Source: Persicaria tinctoria (Eukaryota; Streptophyta; Magnoliopsida; Caryophyllales; Polygonaceae). Taken from it: 64,000 nt of DNA. Location: the NCBI GenBank assembly GCA_037127255.1, contig JBANSL010000009.1, forward strand, positions 17,249,975 to 17,313,974, written 5' to 3'. Of this stretch, positions 33,886 through 43,828 are shown in pieces. The notes below the pieces were generated by a model. It was given only the letters and a program-made list of their open reading frames with translations, was not told the DNA's origin and did not search any database. Made by a program: the position numbers and the translations under genes. Numbering within the stretch: position 1 is the first letter of the stretch; each line of letters starts with the position of its first letter.

Positions 33886-34780
33886 TATTTAGTCACTGAA
33901 CCACTCTCTATTTTAGTCACTGAACCCAGTGAATCACACACAGTGAACCAATCTTAACTAAATCCTGTGAACCACACTCACTGAACCAACCTCTATTTAG
34001 TCACCGAACCAACTTATTTAGTCACCGAACCAACTTATTTAGTCACTGAACCAACTTCTATTTAGTCACTGAACCAACCTATTTAGTCACCGAACCAACC
34101 TATTTAGTCACCGAACCAATCTCTATTTAGTCACTGAACCAACCTATTTAGTCACCGAACCAACCTATTTAGTCACCGAACCAACCTCTATTTAGGCACT
34201 GAACCACCCTATTTAGTCATTGAACCGACCTCTATTTAGTCACTGAACCAAACTCTCTTTAGTCACTAAACCCACCTCTATTTAGTCACCAAACCAACTT
34301 ATTTAGTCACTGAACCAACCTCTATTTAGCCACTGAACCAACCTTATTTAGTCACTGAACCAAACTCTCTTTACTCACTTAACCAACCTATTTAGTCACT
34401 GAACCAACCTCTATTTAGTCACTGAACCAACCTTTATTTAGTACCTGAACCAACCTCTATTTAGTCACTGAACCAACCTATTTAGTCACCGAACCAACCT
34501 CTATTTAGTCACTAAACCAACCTATTTAGTCACCGAACCAACCTCTATTTAGTCGTTGAACTAAACTCTCTTTAGTCACTAAATCAACATCTGTTTAGTC
34601 ACTGAACCAACCTATTTATTCACTGAACCAAACTCTATTTAGTCACTGAACTAACCTTTATTTAATCACTGAACCAACCTCTATTTAGTCACTGAACCAA
34701 CCTTTGTTTAGTCACTTAATCAAACTCTCTTTACTCACTGAACCAACCTCTATTTAGTCACTGAACCAACCACTATTTTA
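33886..34780. repeat. Minisatellite, about 19-23 bp unit (TATTTAGTCACTGAACCAACC)
   Basis: About forty imperfect head-to-tail copies of TTTAGTCACTGAACCAACC occur, with an optional TCTA between units and a common CACCGAACC variant. The optional tetramer gives two unit lengths, and longer and shorter units alternate in parts of the array. No coding potential is evident. Confidence 0.92.
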
Positions 34781-35039
34781 ATTCCTTTTAATCATGACCA
34801 TACCATAGTACCATACACTGAGTTCAAATTTTAATTGAAGCTGTAATATAAGCAATTGCATGGTCAACAAATGTAGAAAAGATGAACAACAAACAGTTAC
34901 AAAAGAATTTCATGGTCAACAAATGTAGACTAGCAAGAAATTAATACCAAAAAAAGAAGAATGGCAAGAAATGTAACTACGTTTCTTCATTATTCGATTC
35001 AAATCCTTTTTGATTTCTTCTTTTCCTTGAAATTGCGGG

Positions 35040-35420
35040 AAGTTGGGCTCTTATTGTATCCCCCGTAAAGAGATCGTCACTCACGCCAAGACTCCAACGA
35101 CGATGTTCATTAAATCGGATCTGGGCTTCCATGGGAGTGGGGAAGTGCTTGCGGGAAAAGTCGGATCTGGAGCGAGACCGCCGGAGACTCGACGTGGTCG
35201 GGACGCCGGAGGACTAGGCGTGGCCGGGCCGCCGGAGGACTGGATGTGTCCGGGCCGCCGGATCTGGAGCGAGAGCGGGATTTGGAGGAGAGAGGGAGAG
35301 CGGGCCGTCGGAGGACTGGACGTGGCCGGGCCGCCGGAGGACTGGATGTGGTCGGGCCACCGGACTAGATGAGGACGAGTACTGCTCGGAGATGGTGAGG
35401 CCATGGTGATTGGTGAAGCA
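35040..35420. other. GC-rich island with internal repeats, possible first exon or fragment
   Basis: An abrupt GC-rich block holds repeated phrases of the type GGGCCGCCGGAGGACTGGA about 30-100 bp apart. Open frames exist on both strands: plus 35043-35372, and minus from an ATG at about 35403 (MASPSPSSTRPHLVRWPD...). Neither shows a known domain, and the symmetry of the repeats explains both. It could be the 5' end of a lost minus-strand gene or a captured fragment. Confidence 0.3.
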
Positions 35421-35767
35421 GTGAGGAAGAAGGAATTAAGGAATGAAAGCGCGTGTTCTTCAACTGGCAAAATAAAAGCGCGTGACCTACTTTTTAATTC
35501 TCCAATCAGATGACTTCTTTCTTTCTTACCACAAGCGCCCCTTTTCACTTGAACCCTACCCTATATATATAAACACCGTATGAACACATATATAATACTA
35601 TAATCCATGTATGTATGTATATAATGTTATAATATATTTTTTATAGCATCTACGTATATATTAATAAAATTTGATATTTATGTCATCTTTATTAACCATA
35701 AATTTAATTTATATGATAATTAATTATGTCAATATTAATTCATATGATTTTATTTGTAGTTAATTCA

Positions 35768-36835
35768 ATGGCAAATCTTACAAAGCGGGAATTTGATATT
35801 CTCGACTTATCGGGCCAGAGATATCTTGAATGGAGGGTTGATTCACTGTCTCACCTCCAAGCTCATGGCCTACTGGAAACTATCTCTGAGAATAATGATA
35901 CTTCCCCGCAAGATAAGGCAAAGGCGATTATATTTTTGCGCCATCATTTGAATGAAAGTCTTAAATCTGAATACTTGCTGGTGGAAGATCCTAAAGATTT
36001 ATGGGAGAACTTAAGTCAGAGATATGGGCATCAGGAGAAAGTTTTACTCCCAAAAGCCACATATGACTGGAGCAATCTGAGGTTCCAGGATTTTAAGTCT
36101 GTCAGTGATTTTAATTCTGCCTTATTTAGGATCACGTCTCAGTTACGTTTATGTGGGCAGAAAATCTCTGAAGAAAATATGCTCGATAAAACCTTCTCTA
36201 CAATGCACGCATCAAATGTGTTGTTGCAACAACAATATAGAGAGAGGGGTTTTACAAAGTATTCTGATTTGATATCAGTATTACTTGTGGCTGAGCAAAA
36301 TAATGAACTTCTGATGAAGAACCACAACCTAAGGCCTACTGGTGCTGCTCCATATACTGAGACGAATGCAGCACATGGAATGTTCCCAGGTCAATATACA
36401 TCTCAGGGAGATGGTGGCTGGAATACGAATAACCGTGGAGATGGGAATAATCGCGGTAGAGGTCGAGGTCGTGGAAGAGGTCGTGGTCGTGGTCGCGGTA
36501 GAAGCTTTGCTACTAATCAGTGGCACAAAGCTCCCGGAGCATCCTCTTCAAAGGGGAATGATAAGCTGATGGTCCGAAAAGATCCATCCGGATCTACTCA
36601 GAAACCCAAATCTCCATGTTACAGATGTGGCATGACAGGCCACTGGGCGAAGGTATGTCGCACAGCTAAACATTTGATTGAGCTGTATCAGACATCCAAG
36701 AACAAAGGAAAGAAGGTGGAGAGTAATTTTGTCAATAACACTCCACCTGAGCCCGATCTGGACATCTCTGGTTTCTTCGCAAATACTCCTGATGGAGATG
36801 GAGATTTTGGACTTAGTGATACTATGAACTATTAA
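35768..36835 (+). CDS. Copia gag (UBN2-type capsid with zinc knuckle), 355 aa
   Basis: I chose the ATG at 35768 (MANLTKREF) because a splice-acceptor-like TTTGTAG lies just upstream and plant Copia gag proteins start this way. Residues about 10-150 form a UBN2/retrotran_gag domain (YLEWRVDSLSHLQAHGL, LWENLSQRYGHQ). A Gly/Arg repeat tract (RGRGRGRGRGRG) follows near residue 230, then a zinc knuckle C-X2-C-X4-H-X4-C (CYRCGMTGHWAKVC) near residue 285. The frame is intact to TAA at 36833-36835. Gag packages the RNA in cytoplasmic virus-like particles. Pol starts in a separate frame about 125 bp downstream. Confidence 0.9.
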   Translation: MANLTKREFDILDLSGQRYLEWRVDSLSHLQAHGLLETISENNDTSPQDKAKAIIFLRHHLNESLKSEYLLVEDPKDLWENLSQRYGHQEKVLLPKATYDWSNLRFQDFKSVSDFNSALFRITSQLRLCGQKISEENMLDKTFSTMHASNVLLQQQYRERGFTKYSDLISVLLVAEQNNELLMKNHNLRPTGAAPYTETNAAHGMFPGQYTSQGDGGWNTNNRGDGNNRGRGRGRGRGRGRGRGRSFATNQWHKAPGASSSKGNDKLMVRKDPSGSTQKPKSPCYRCGMTGHWAKVCRTAKHLIELYQTSKNKGKKVESNFVNNTPPEPDLDISGFFANTPDGDGDFGLSDTMNY

Positions 36836-36960
36836 ATATCAGTACTTTTATTTCCATGCAGTTTACTTTTGTAACATATCGCAGTGTGTTTATTTCCTGT
36901 AACATATCGCAGTGTGTTTACTTTCTGCATTACTTTTAATGTACTTGTTATATATTATTA
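36836..36960 (+). other. gag-pol spacer with short tandem repeat
   Basis: A phrase GTAACATATCGCAGTGTGTT occurs twice in tandem, 28 bp apart. The spacer separates gag and pol, so pol expression would need an internal signal or a spliced message. No such signal was identified. Confidence 0.55.
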
Positions 36961-39900
36961 ATGAATAAAAATGTATTAAAGTTTTCATTATATCTCTTTT
37001 ATATTGAAGATATGGATATAAGTGAAGTTAAACCAAGTGGCAAAGATCAATGTTTGGTAGACAGTGCCACTACCCACACCATCTTGAGAAGCAGAGAATA
37101 CTTCACACAATTGACATTAATCGAGGCAAATGTCAGAACAATATCCGGTGTGGCAAAGATGATAGAAGGCTCTGGAAGAGCTTGTATTTTGCTCCCTGAA
37201 GGGACAAAACTGATTATAAATGACGCATTATATTCAAGTAAATCTCGTAGAAACTTGTTGAGTTTCAGAGATATGCGTCTGAATGGGTTTCATATGGAAA
37301 CCATGAATCAAGGTGGAAAAGAATATCTATGTATCACTGGATATAGAAATGGCAAGAAGAACATCTTAGAAAAGTTGCTAGCTTATTCTTCTGGACTATA
37401 TTATACATATATAAGTCCGATAGAAGTAAATGTAACATCTGAAAAGTTGGTTGATAAAAGGATGTTCACATTATGGCATGACTGTTTGGGTCATCCAGGA
37501 AATGTTATGATGCATAGAATTATTGAAAGTTCAAATGGACATTCACTGAAGAATGTGAAAATTCTCAGATCGAATGATTTCAATTGTACTGGTTGTTCAC
37601 TTGGTAAATTAATAATCAGGCCTTCCAAGAGTAAACTTGAGAATGAGTCTCCAATGTTCTTAGAAAGAATACAAGGAGATATATGTGGACCAATAGTTCC
37701 ACCGTGTGGACCATTTCGATATTTTATGGTGTTAATAGATGCATCAACAAGATGGTCACATGTAAGTCTCTTATCGACAAGAAATACAGCTTTTGCTAAA
37801 CTCCTTGCACAGATTATCCGGTTACGAGCTCAATTTCCGGATTATACAATCAAGAAAATAAGACTTGATAATGCAGGAGAATTTACATCCCAAACATTTA
37901 GTGACTATTGCATGTCAATTGGGATTGAAATTGAGCATTTAGTGGATCATGTTCACACACAAAATGGTCTTGCTGAATCTTTGATAAAGCGATTACAAAT
38001 AATCGCCAGACCATTATTAATGAAGTCTAAAATGCCATCATCTGTATGGGGACATGCTATTTTACATGCAGTGGCGTTGGTTAGGATAAGACCAACCGCT
38101 TATCACAAACAATCCCCATTACAACTTGTGATTGGTAAAGAACCAAATATATCTCATTTGAGAATTTTTGGATGTGCAGTTTATGTACCCATTGCTCCAC
38201 CACAACGTACAAAAATGGGTCCACAAAGGAGATTGGGAATTTATGTTGGTTTTGAATCTACATCGATAATTAAGTACCTTGAACCAACAACGGGAGATTT
38301 ATTTACAGTAAGGTTTGCTGATTGTCATTTTGATGAAAATCTATTCCCAACTTTAGGTGGAGAAAAGAGCAAAGAAATTACGTGGAATGCTCCATTATTA
38401 TCTCATATGGATCCACGCACTAAAGTGTGTGAACAAGAAGTGGATAAAATTATATATTTACAGAGTATAGCGAATCAATTGCCGGATTCGTTTACAGACA
38501 CAAAGAAAGTGACAAAGTCATATGTGCCTGCTATAAATGCCCCTGAAAGGATTGAAATTCCTGAGAGACAAACATCTGGGCAACAACATGTAAATGAGTC
38601 CACGATACAACGAAAACGTGGCAGGCCTCTTGGTTCTAAAGATTTAAAACCAAGGAAAAGTAGACGTCAAGAGGACGTCATGAAAATTGTCCCACTGATA
38701 AATTCAGGGGGAGAAAATGCCAAAATACAAGAGGAATGTGATAAAGACATCTCGGAAAATGCGGAGGGCGCATTAGATGACAAAAGTATTCCGGATGAAG
38801 ATAGAAACATTGATAATTATGAAATTTCTGTGAATTATGTTTCTACCAGAATACAATGGAATAGAAAAGATATTATCCTTGATTAGGTGTTTGCATACTC
38901 TGTTGCCACGAAAATAATCGTTGATGACAATGACATTGAGCCACAAAGTGTCGACGAATGTCGTCGCAGAAATGACTGGCCAAAATGGAAAGAGGCAATC
39001 GAGGCTTAGTTAAAGTCAATAGGAAAACGTGAAGTTTTTGGTCCTGTTAAGTTTACACCAAAAGGTGTGAAGCCAGTAGGCTATAAATGGGTATTCGTAA
39101 GAAAGCGAAATGAGAAAAATGAAATTATGAGGTACAAAGCAAGGCTTGTAGCCCAAGGTTTTTCTCAAATACCCAGGATAGATTATGAGCAAACATATTC
39201 CCCAGTAGTTGATGCAACTACGTTGAGAATTTTAATTAGCTTAACTATCTCAGAAGGACTACATATGCGACTAATGGATGTCGTAACTTCATATTTATAT
39301 GGATCACTTGATAGTGACATATACATGAAAGTCCCAGAAGGACTAAAAATGCCTCAGATGCATAATACAGAGAATAGAGAAATGTTCTCTATAAAGTTGC
39401 AAAGATCGTTATATGGTCTTAAGCAATCTGGAAGAATGTGGTATAATCGATTAAGTGAATATCTTATTAAAGAAGGATACCACAATAATGCTATATGTCC
39501 ATGTGTCTTTATAAAGCATTCCAAAAATGGTTTTGCTATTATTGCAATGTAATTTGATGATTTGAATATTATAGGTACGTCAAATGAGTTGGAAAGCACT
39601 GCAAAATATTTGATGAAAGAATTTGAAATGAAAGACCTCGGTAGAACCAAGTTTTGTATTGGTTTACAAATTGAACATTTGAAAGATGGAATATTTGTTC
39701 ATCAAAGTACTTATACCGAGAAAATCTTAAAGAGATTTTACATGGACAAGGCACACCCATTAACATCACCTATGGTAGTTCGTTCTCTTGGTATACAGGA
39801 TGATCACTTTCGACCTAGAGAAGAAGATGAAGAAATTCTTGGCCCAGAAGTTCCTTACTTAAGTGCAATTGGTGCATTGATGTACTTAGCAAATAATACC

Positions 39901-40350
39901 AGACCGGATATAGCTTTCTCCATAAGCTTATTGTCAAGATATAGCTCAGCTCCAACAAGAAGACATTGGAACGGAATCAAGCATGTATTTCGATATCTGC
40001 GAGGTGCACATGATCTTGGTTTGTATTATCATAATCATGCAAATGCCACTCTTGTTGGATATGCAGATGTAGGATATCTTTCAGATCCTCACAAAGCGAG
40101 ATCTCAAAATGGTTATGTATTCACCTATGGAGACACGGCGATCTCATGGAAATCAACAAAGCAAACTCTTACCGCTACATCCTCAAACCACGCTGAATTA
40201 ATTGCTCTATATGAAGCTGGAAGAGAGTGTGTTTGGTTGAGATCCATAGTTATTTATATACAAGGAGAATGCAGATTGAGATCAATCGCTGGAAGCCCAA
40301 CCATTATTTATGAAGACAATTCTGCATGCATCACTCAAGTTAAGGAAGGA
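36961..40350 (+). pseudogene. Copia pol (protease, integrase, RT, RNase H) with three nonsense codons
   Basis: One continuous frame encodes a protease (VDSATTHT), the gag-pre-integrase HHCC region (LWHDCLGHPGN, CTGCSLGK) and an integrase with acidic positions visible in GDICGP, RLDNAGEF and NGLAES. Reverse transcriptase (YKARLVAQGFSQ, SLYGLKQSGRMWY) and RNase H (YADVGYLSDPHKA, SSNHAELIAL) follow. The Copia order (INT before RT) is clear. In-frame stops are TAG at 38884, TAG at 39007 and TAA at 39550. The last replaces the first residue of the catalytic x-x-D-D box, leaving FDD after the stop. No frameshift occurs. RNase H is cut near 40350, where AT-rich repeat begins. No LTRs were found. Confidence 0.9.
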
Positions 40351-40432
40351 TACATATGTACTGTATATATGTACTATATTATATATCTTCACGTACAGTG
40401 TGTGTATAGATATTAATGTGTACGTATATAAT

Positions 40433-40455
40433 ATATAATATATATATATATATAC

Positions 40456-40535
<80 letters not shown>
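40433..40535. repeat. (TA)n microsatellite at the broken 3' end of Copia pol
   Basis: About 100 bp of almost pure TA follows the point where the RNase H frame loses similarity. Microsatellite growth or a deletion here explains the missing 3' end and LTR. Frames of repeated YI residues across it are artefacts. Confidence 0.95.
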
Positions 40536-40536
<1 letters not shown>

Positions 40537-40539
40537 ACA

Positions 40540-40784
40540 TACTGTAATCATCAGTATATATATGTACTATGTATATGTTCACATACCTACACTATACGTA
40601 ATGCATAAATATACACTGCTATTATATATATATAAAATTATAGATATATATTTATTAAATCTTTGAAAATCGCAATGTATACATGAAATTAATTTTTTTT
40701 ATAATCTTTTTTATTTGAGGGACAAGGCCCGGCCCGTCCCAGTCCTGTCCCGCAAAAATTATGCGGGACGACCTCCGTCCCGTC
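40540..40784. other. Short spacer, GC-rich end with GTCCCG repeats
   Basis: The last 80 bp contain several GTCCCG/CGGGAC phrases, including a small inverted repeat around 40748-40768. This repetitive block continues on the other side of the hAT element and is its insertion site. Confidence 0.5.
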
Positions 40785-41948
40785 CAGGGGCGGCCCTATG
40801 TTTAAAAAAAAAAAATTATGTCAAAACGGCGTCGTTTTGAGTGGGGGTTTTATTTTCCAACTAAGAGACGCGCAAGGAGAGACGGGAAGCGAAGGGTGAG
40901 ACGCAACCAAAGCGAATGGTGAAGGGCGAGACGCGAGCGAAGAGGCTGTCTGCACCGCAGCACCTGACCGTTTGGCCCGGCTGCCTGCACCGCTCTGAGT
41001 CCGACCACTGCCCACCGGCCCGGCCGCCTGCACCAGGGCTGTCTCTCGGCTCTCACATCCGACGATTGAAGACTCACAGTGAACAGGGACTCGAAAAATC
41101 AGTGGCTTTGGGCGAAATCTGTAAGTTTGCTCCAATTTTGTTATTCTTAGTTACTTAAATCTTGAATTGAATTGGATTTGTTTACAATTGAAAGGTTTGA
41201 AATGTGAATTGATTTGGAGAATTGGAGAATTGAAATTTTGTTAGGTTTTAGAGTTTGAGATTTGAAATGTGAAAATTGGGGATTTTGATTATCATAATTT
41301 GTTTATTTTATTGTTTATGAATGAATTAGGATTAGGGATTTGGAGAATTGAAATTGTTGTTCTTTGTAAGGTTTTAGGGTTTGAGATTTGGTGATTTGAA
41401 GTGTGAAAATTGGGTTTTTTTTTTCATTTTTATTGCTTATAAATTTTGAATAGGGATTCCGGCATGGATAGATATTTTGCTCAAATCAACAAAGTACCAA
41501 GTGTTGGATCATCCACTCCTCGCAATATAGTTGCAAGTATTGATAATGCTAATGTGGATAATTCAACTCCTAGTCCTTTGATTGACAATGTTGAGGTTCT
41601 TGATGGAGATGATGTACGTTGAGCTTGACAATGGAGATGATGTTGTTAATGGTAGTGAGAAGGTTCCAAGCGGACCAAGTGTGCCGATAGTTAAATTCAA
41701 GAAAAAAGCTAGAATTGATAATCTGAACATTGTTAGTGATCCTGCAAAGCTAGAATTGATAATCTAAACTTATATTATGTACTGTTAAATCTTCAATATG
41801 TATTCACCTTAAATGGTTGGGGTTGAACATTTGAATTTATTTGTAGGCTTGTAACATTGAATGCTATTTTGTTAATTAATTGACGATGCAACACTTTTGT
41901 AGCTTGGAATTCCGCCCCACCTTTCGGGAACTCCTGCGGCCGCCACTG
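40785..41948 (+). mobile_element. Non-autonomous hAT transposon, 1164 bp, with 8-bp target duplication
   Basis: The left end CAGGGGCGGCC and right end GGCCGCCACTG are imperfect terminal inverted repeats of hAT type. They are flanked by a perfect 8-bp duplication GTCCCGTC at 40777-40784 and 41949-41956. The interior contains a leader with an intron-like region and a short frame at 41464-41622 that looks like the N-terminus of a hAT transposase. No catalytic or dimerisation domain follows, so the element is an internally deleted derivative needing transposase in trans. The high-GC block near 40860-41060 is the original 5' region. Confidence 0.92.
41464..41622 (+). pseudogene. Remnant hAT transposase N-terminus, 52 aa
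   Basis: The frame starts MDRYFAQINK, like the MxRFF/MDKFF starts of plant TTF-zinc-finger hAT transposases, after an AG splice-acceptor-like site. It runs through Ser/Pro/Asp-rich sequence to TGA. A neighbouring frame at 41582-41767 overlaps it and shares repeated LELDNGDDV-type codons, suggesting a frameshift. The BED/TTF, DDE and dimerisation parts are absent. Confidence 0.45.
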
Positions 41949-42022
41949 GTCCCGTCCCGTGCCCACCCCTACTTAATTCCATTTGTACGTACCAATAAAC
42001 ATTCAACACCTATAGCGCATAC

Positions 42023-43060
42023 TTTTTTTTATTATTAAGTAAGAATTCGGTTGGAAATCCTAACCGATAGCATCCTGACGGATGAGATCTAAAAGATCTG
42101 GATAAGACTCCAGTGTCAACCCGTTAATAGGACGGTCAAGGTGTCCAACCTTGTCAGCCACCCTGTTACCCTCACGGGGCAAATGGGAGAAGGAGATATC
42201 CCGAAAGGCCTGCAATAGACCTTTGATATCTCTCATAATAATCAATTCAATTTCCCAAGGGCAAGAGCCTTTTGATTTAACATGATTTATGACAATCTAA
42301 GAATCCCCTTCGATAATGAGCTTTTCATAATTATTTTCCTTTGCAACAATAATTCCTTTTCTAAGTGCGATCGTCTCTGCCATAAGCGGGGAAATAACAC
42401 CTAATTCCTTATAACCTAGTTTCATAGCATCTCACACCCAGTTCCTTATTATAAATCATGCACTAGCTTCTCCAGTTCCACTTATAGCTCCATCGGAATT
42501 TAATTTCAGATAACCATTCACCGACTTCCTCCATTTGACATTCTTTCTGCTTAGTTTACGACCCAAGGAAACTTTATAGTCAGACGTCATTACTCCATCA
42601 TCTATTTCATCCATTGCTACCCTTCTCCAATTTTCCATAACAGATTTCAGGAAAGATTGTACCTCTATTTGGGAAGGTTCCTTTAGGTTTCTAAAAGCTA
42701 CTTGATTTCTGTAATACCAGATAGACCACCATTTTATTGCCATTTCCTCATTTTCTTTTTTATTCAAGCACAGACCTAGACTTTCCATTATAGTCTTGTC
42801 GTTCCTATTTTGATAAGAGAGGTTGTTGTTCACTTCTGCACATTTTCCAGTTTTTAAGAGTGAGCTTTGTCCAAAAGGACAATTTGTTAATAAGTGGACC
42901 TCATCTTCCCCATACGAATTACAGAAACCGCAAACATTCGGAATCGATGCTCCTCTAATGATTAATCTATCCCTAGTAGGTAATCTATTCTGAGAAATTT
43001 TCCAGAGAAAATTCTTGATTTTAGGCAACGTGTTCACCTTCCAAATCCAATTACATGGGT
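42023..43060 (-). mobile_element. 5'-truncated LINE fragment (zf-RVT and RNase H), minus strand
   Basis: On the minus strand the fragment opens near 43050 with a zf-RVT domain (LPKIKNFLWKISQNRLPTRD, then CGFCNSYGEDEVHLLTNCPF). It continues into an RNase H start (NGYLKLNSDGAISG, about 42500), and after a frame change reaches the RNase H end (FSHLPREGNRVADKVGHL, about 42150). It ends in a TAATAATAAAAAAAA tail at 42028-42043. The intact 3' end with a missing 5' part is the usual outcome of incomplete target-primed reverse transcription. It is related to, but clearly diverged from, the LINE at 2.6-10.75 kb. Confidence 0.88.
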
Positions 43061-43828
43061 TGCACTAGATGTCGTAAATACTTTCCCCTTTATTTCTTGC
43101 CATTAGCTAGATCTTGAACTTCAACTCTCCAACTTGTTCTACAGTGCTCTAGAGTCGACTATATCGCGTGTGTAACATTTAATTTCTTTTCTTTTCATTA
43201 AAAAAAAACTCTCCAACATGCTCTATTGACAAGAGAAATATGCCTATTATAAGAGGCTATGGGTTTAAATCTTTGTGAAAAATATATATCTAATTCTAAG
43301 TTTTCACTTGTTCAAGTTAACATGTATGACGACTTGTCACTTGACTTTCTCAGTTTAAGTGTTTTGTGAGCTAGTGTTTCTACTCGTAGAGATTAGTTGA
43401 TTATCTTATAAACCCACAACATTAAAAAAAAAACCCTTCAAGGATAAGGTTAATAACATATTATATGTGTAATTTCTTTGTCTATTATTTTTACCACTTT
43501 TTATGGTTAGTACACCAAATTCCTTTTCCTTTTAAAAAATAAAAAATAAAGTACATAAATGAATGGGCCATTCTCCACTAAAGTCCAAATTGGCTGAGAA
43601 ATTAAAAGGCCCAATGGGCTTTTGTTCAGACCCTTTGAAGAGTAGAAGAAATCCATTAAGTTTTCCGTTGCTAATCGGCAAAGAAAGACAAAAGGTAACA
43701 TAAATACAGAGATGATTCGTATAATCACGTTCTGAATTGGGGATTGAAATCTGGAGAGCTGAAGGGAGAAATAGGGTTTGCATCTGAGGACACAACCAAC
43801 GACGAGAAGACAAAGACAAACCAATACC
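43061..43828. promoter_or_regulatory. Upstream region of the 613-aa gene
   Basis: No gene is seen from 43061 to the ATG at 43829. The last 150 bp or so are the likely 5' leader and promoter. I could not identify a decisive TATA element. The minus-strand frames here (43507-43993) only mirror the leader and exon 1. Confidence 0.35.

Noticed and set aside
33886..34780. CRISPR-like array of short repeats
   Set aside because: The copies are contiguous and imperfect with no unique spacers, in a plant nuclear context; it is a minisatellite.
40282..40582. Frames of alternating Tyr and Ile
   Set aside because: They are artefacts of the (TA)n microsatellite.
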